A program made the translations under genes and the position numbers. The notes under the pieces are model-generated. The model saw nothing but the letters and a program-made list of their open reading frames with translations. It did not search any database and had not been told where the DNA came from. DNA of 6,861 bases from Chloroflexota bacterium (GTDB taxonomy: Bacteria; Chloroflexota; Anaerolineae; Anaerolineales; UBA4823): the NCBI GenBank assembly GCA_017860725.1, contig JAGDMX010000134.1:1-6861 (forward strand). The letters are read 5' to 3'. Below are positions 5,789-6,861 of this stretch, one piece after another. The stretch's first letter is position 1. Each line of letters begins with the position of its first letter.

Positions 5789-6645
5789 CTATTCGTGTCT
5801 CGCTCGATAAGCTAAAACGCTACCGCGCCGAAACCTTTCACCTGCTGCCGGGACAGCGGTTGAAGAATCGAGACGAAGCCGTCGCATATGTCAATCAGCG
5901 CGGCTTCATTTATTTTTGGCCAATTACGGGTGTCGTTATGCCCAGCCTATGGGCAGCTACCGCCGGTGACCGTCCGGTTGCAGACGCACACGACGACCCA
6001 GGGCATGTCACCTGGGGTTGGAAAGACTCATCGTTGGGACAACGCATCTGGTATTACGCTAAGATTCTCCGAAAAAAGGCCACGCTCATCTCGCTTGATT
6101 CTGTACCTTATTTTTACGCTCTGACAGAAAACTACGGCGCATACGATGAAGACTATTTGACTATCTACGAGCAAGGTCGGCTAACTCTGGAAGCCAAGAC
6201 GCTCTACGAGACATTGCTGGATCAAGGGCCATTAGATACTGTAGCCTTGCGCAAAGCCGCTCACCTGACCAGCCCGGAAAGCAATACACGTTTTGAGCGC
6301 GCCCTGGCAGACCTGCAAGCCAACTTCATGATCTTACCGGTGGCTGTGACGCAGGCAGGTGCCTGGCGTTATGCGTTTGCTTATGATCTGGTCGCCCGTC
6401 ACTATCCAACCCTGCCCGACCAGGCCCACAATATATCAGAGCGAGAAGCCCGTCAGGTTCTGGCAAACCTGTATCTGCAATCGGTAGGTGCAGCCCAGAT
6501 TCGCGATCTGACCCGCCTGTTTGGATGGAACTCGTCGCATGCAGAACGCACCGTTGAAGAGTTGATACAACAGGGCCAGGTAAAACGCGGTCTGGAATTG
6601 GAAGACCAGCCGGGTGAGTGGATCGCGGTGGAGGCGCTGACCTGA
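5785..6645 (+). CDS. Winged-helix protein related to AlkZ/YcaQ DNA glycosylases
   Basis: This is a 286-residue soluble protein starting at an ATG that overlaps the CDF stop as ATGA. It has no Shine-Dalgarno of its own and is probably translated by coupling. The layout suggests the HTH_42/AlkZ-like group of repeated winged-helix domains. An N-terminal segment (VAYVNQRGFIYFWPITG, 33-49) is followed by a conserved-looking patch VTWGWKDS at 75-82. A winged-helix-like module follows at about 131-190 (EAKTLYETLLDQGPLDTVAL, then FERALADLQAN) and a second at about 221-272 (RQVLANLYLQSVGAAQIRDL, then TVEELIQQGQVKRGL). AlkZ and YcaQ remove alkylated or crosslinked bases using a Gln-x-Gln/Asp motif. At the corresponding place this protein seems to read F-I-Y-F-W, so glycosylase activity is doubtful. 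The family assignment is from recalled sequence style; a DNA-binding or repair-related role is inference. Confidence 0.6.
   Translation: MTIRVSLDKLKRYRAETFHLLPGQRLKNRDEAVAYVNQRGFIYFWPITGVVMPSLWAATAGDRPVADAHDDPGHVTWGWKDSSLGQRIWYYAKILRKKATLISLDSVPYFYALTENYGAYDEDYLTIYEQGRLTLEAKTLYETLLDQGPLDTVALRKAAHLTSPESNTRFERALADLQANFMILPVAVTQAGAWRYAFAYDLVARHYPTLPDQAHNISEREARQVLANLYLQSVGAAQIRDLTRLFGWNSSHAERTVEELIQQGQVKRGLELEDQPGEWIAVEALT
6630..6634 (+). promoter_or_regulatory. Ribosome-binding site implying a CTG start
   Basis: GGAGG lies within the last codons of the AlkZ-related gene, seven bases before CTG 6642. No ATG, GTG or TTG of the downstream frame lies at a suitable distance, so this site points to a CTG start. 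Confidence 0.5.
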
Positions 6646-6861
6646 CACGTTTACCTGCCCTTGTCGCCCATGCCGATTGGAGCACTCGCCCAGAAAAGCG
6701 TTGGATGGCATACGCCAGACTGCAAACCGGCAGGCGCTATTCTGCTGAGGCTCCTAAAATGGTTGGTGACGCATTGAGCATGATTAGCAGGTTACGAAAA
6801 AAAATAAATCCGCAGGATATTCTTCTGGTCGGATTCGACTTCCCGATCGGATTGCCTTATG
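6642..6861 (+). CDS. Uncharacterised protein, possibly RNase H-fold, N-terminal part (cut by window edge)
   Basis: An open frame begins just after the AlkZ-related gene and runs off the right edge, with 73 codons visible. The best start is CTG 6642-6644, seven bases after GGAGG (6630-6634) and overlapping the previous TGA as CTGA. A GTG at 6618 in the same frame would add eight residues and overlap the upstream gene by 28 bases, but has a poor ribosome-binding site. The protein starts LTRLPALVAHADWS, continues RPEKRWMAYARL, and includes LLVGFDFPIGLPY at the edge. An aspartate-tipped first strand (AHADWS) and a later G-F-D-F-P-I-G-L-P recall DUF429-like predicted RNase H-fold nucleases, but this is a resemblance only and the rest is missing. 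Its close coupling to a likely DNA-binding gene is consistent with a nucleic-acid role. Confidence 0.6.
   Translation, partial: MTRLPALVAHADWSTRPEKRWMAYARLQTGRRYSAEAPKMVGDALSMISRLRKKINPQDILLVGFDFPIGLPY

Noticed and set aside
6326..6711. Minus-strand open frames across the end of the AlkZ-related gene
   Set aside because: They lie opposite coding sequence on both sides of 6645, have low-complexity composition and no family resemblance.
1..6861. tRNA, rRNA, CRISPR arrays, insertion sequences or long direct repeats
   Set aside because: None was seen on reading through; the window is almost fully occupied by ordinary genes with gaps under 200 bases.

Overview
This window carries two divergently arranged gene groups around a short control region at about 4543-4765. 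The left, minus-strand group is a cytochrome c oxidase operon. Read 5' to 3' on the minus strand it runs: subunit II (CoxB, with CuA site and a fused cytochrome c domain), subunit I (CoxA), small subunit IV, subunit III (CoxC), and the first 50 codons of an SCO1/SenC-type copper chaperone cut by the window edge. The right, plus-strand group is a CDF-family zinc/divalent-metal exporter, a winged-helix AlkZ/YcaQ-related protein, and the first 73 codons of an unrecognised protein that may be RNase H-like.

The oxidase is a caa3-type (cytochrome c fused to subunit II), family A2 heme-copper oxidase. CoxA has the Tyr-Ser-His-Pro-x-Val motif that replaces the D-channel glutamate of A1 enzymes. All expected heme a, heme a3, CuB, K-channel, CuA and heme c ligands are present, so it should be a working terminal oxidase. 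Electrons go from the heme c domain to CuA and on to heme a and the heme a3/CuB centre. SCO would metallate CuA.

The most unusual element is at the 5' end of the oxidase operon. A receiver-like (response-regulator fold) domain of about 115 residues is open in the same frame as CoxB with no stop between them. A strong Shine-Dalgarno and ATG sit exactly where ordinary CoxB would start. The ORF could therefore give a receiver-CoxB fusion, a normal CoxB by internal initiation, or both. The receiver has lost its acidic pair and its usual beta5 lysine.

The plus-strand genes are tightly coupled. CDF and the AlkZ-related gene overlap by ATGA. The third gene appears to start at a CTG overlapping the preceding stop as CTGA, behind a good GGAGG.

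The organism is a bacterium of moderate G+C. The A2-type caa3 oxidase, the CoxB sequence style and the gene order suggest Chloroflexota (Anaerolineae-like), but this is an impression from protein sequence and not a test. No RNA genes, insertion sequences, CRISPR arrays or long repeats were seen. The only intergenic stretches are under 200 bases, and two hold clear dyad or hairpin structures.
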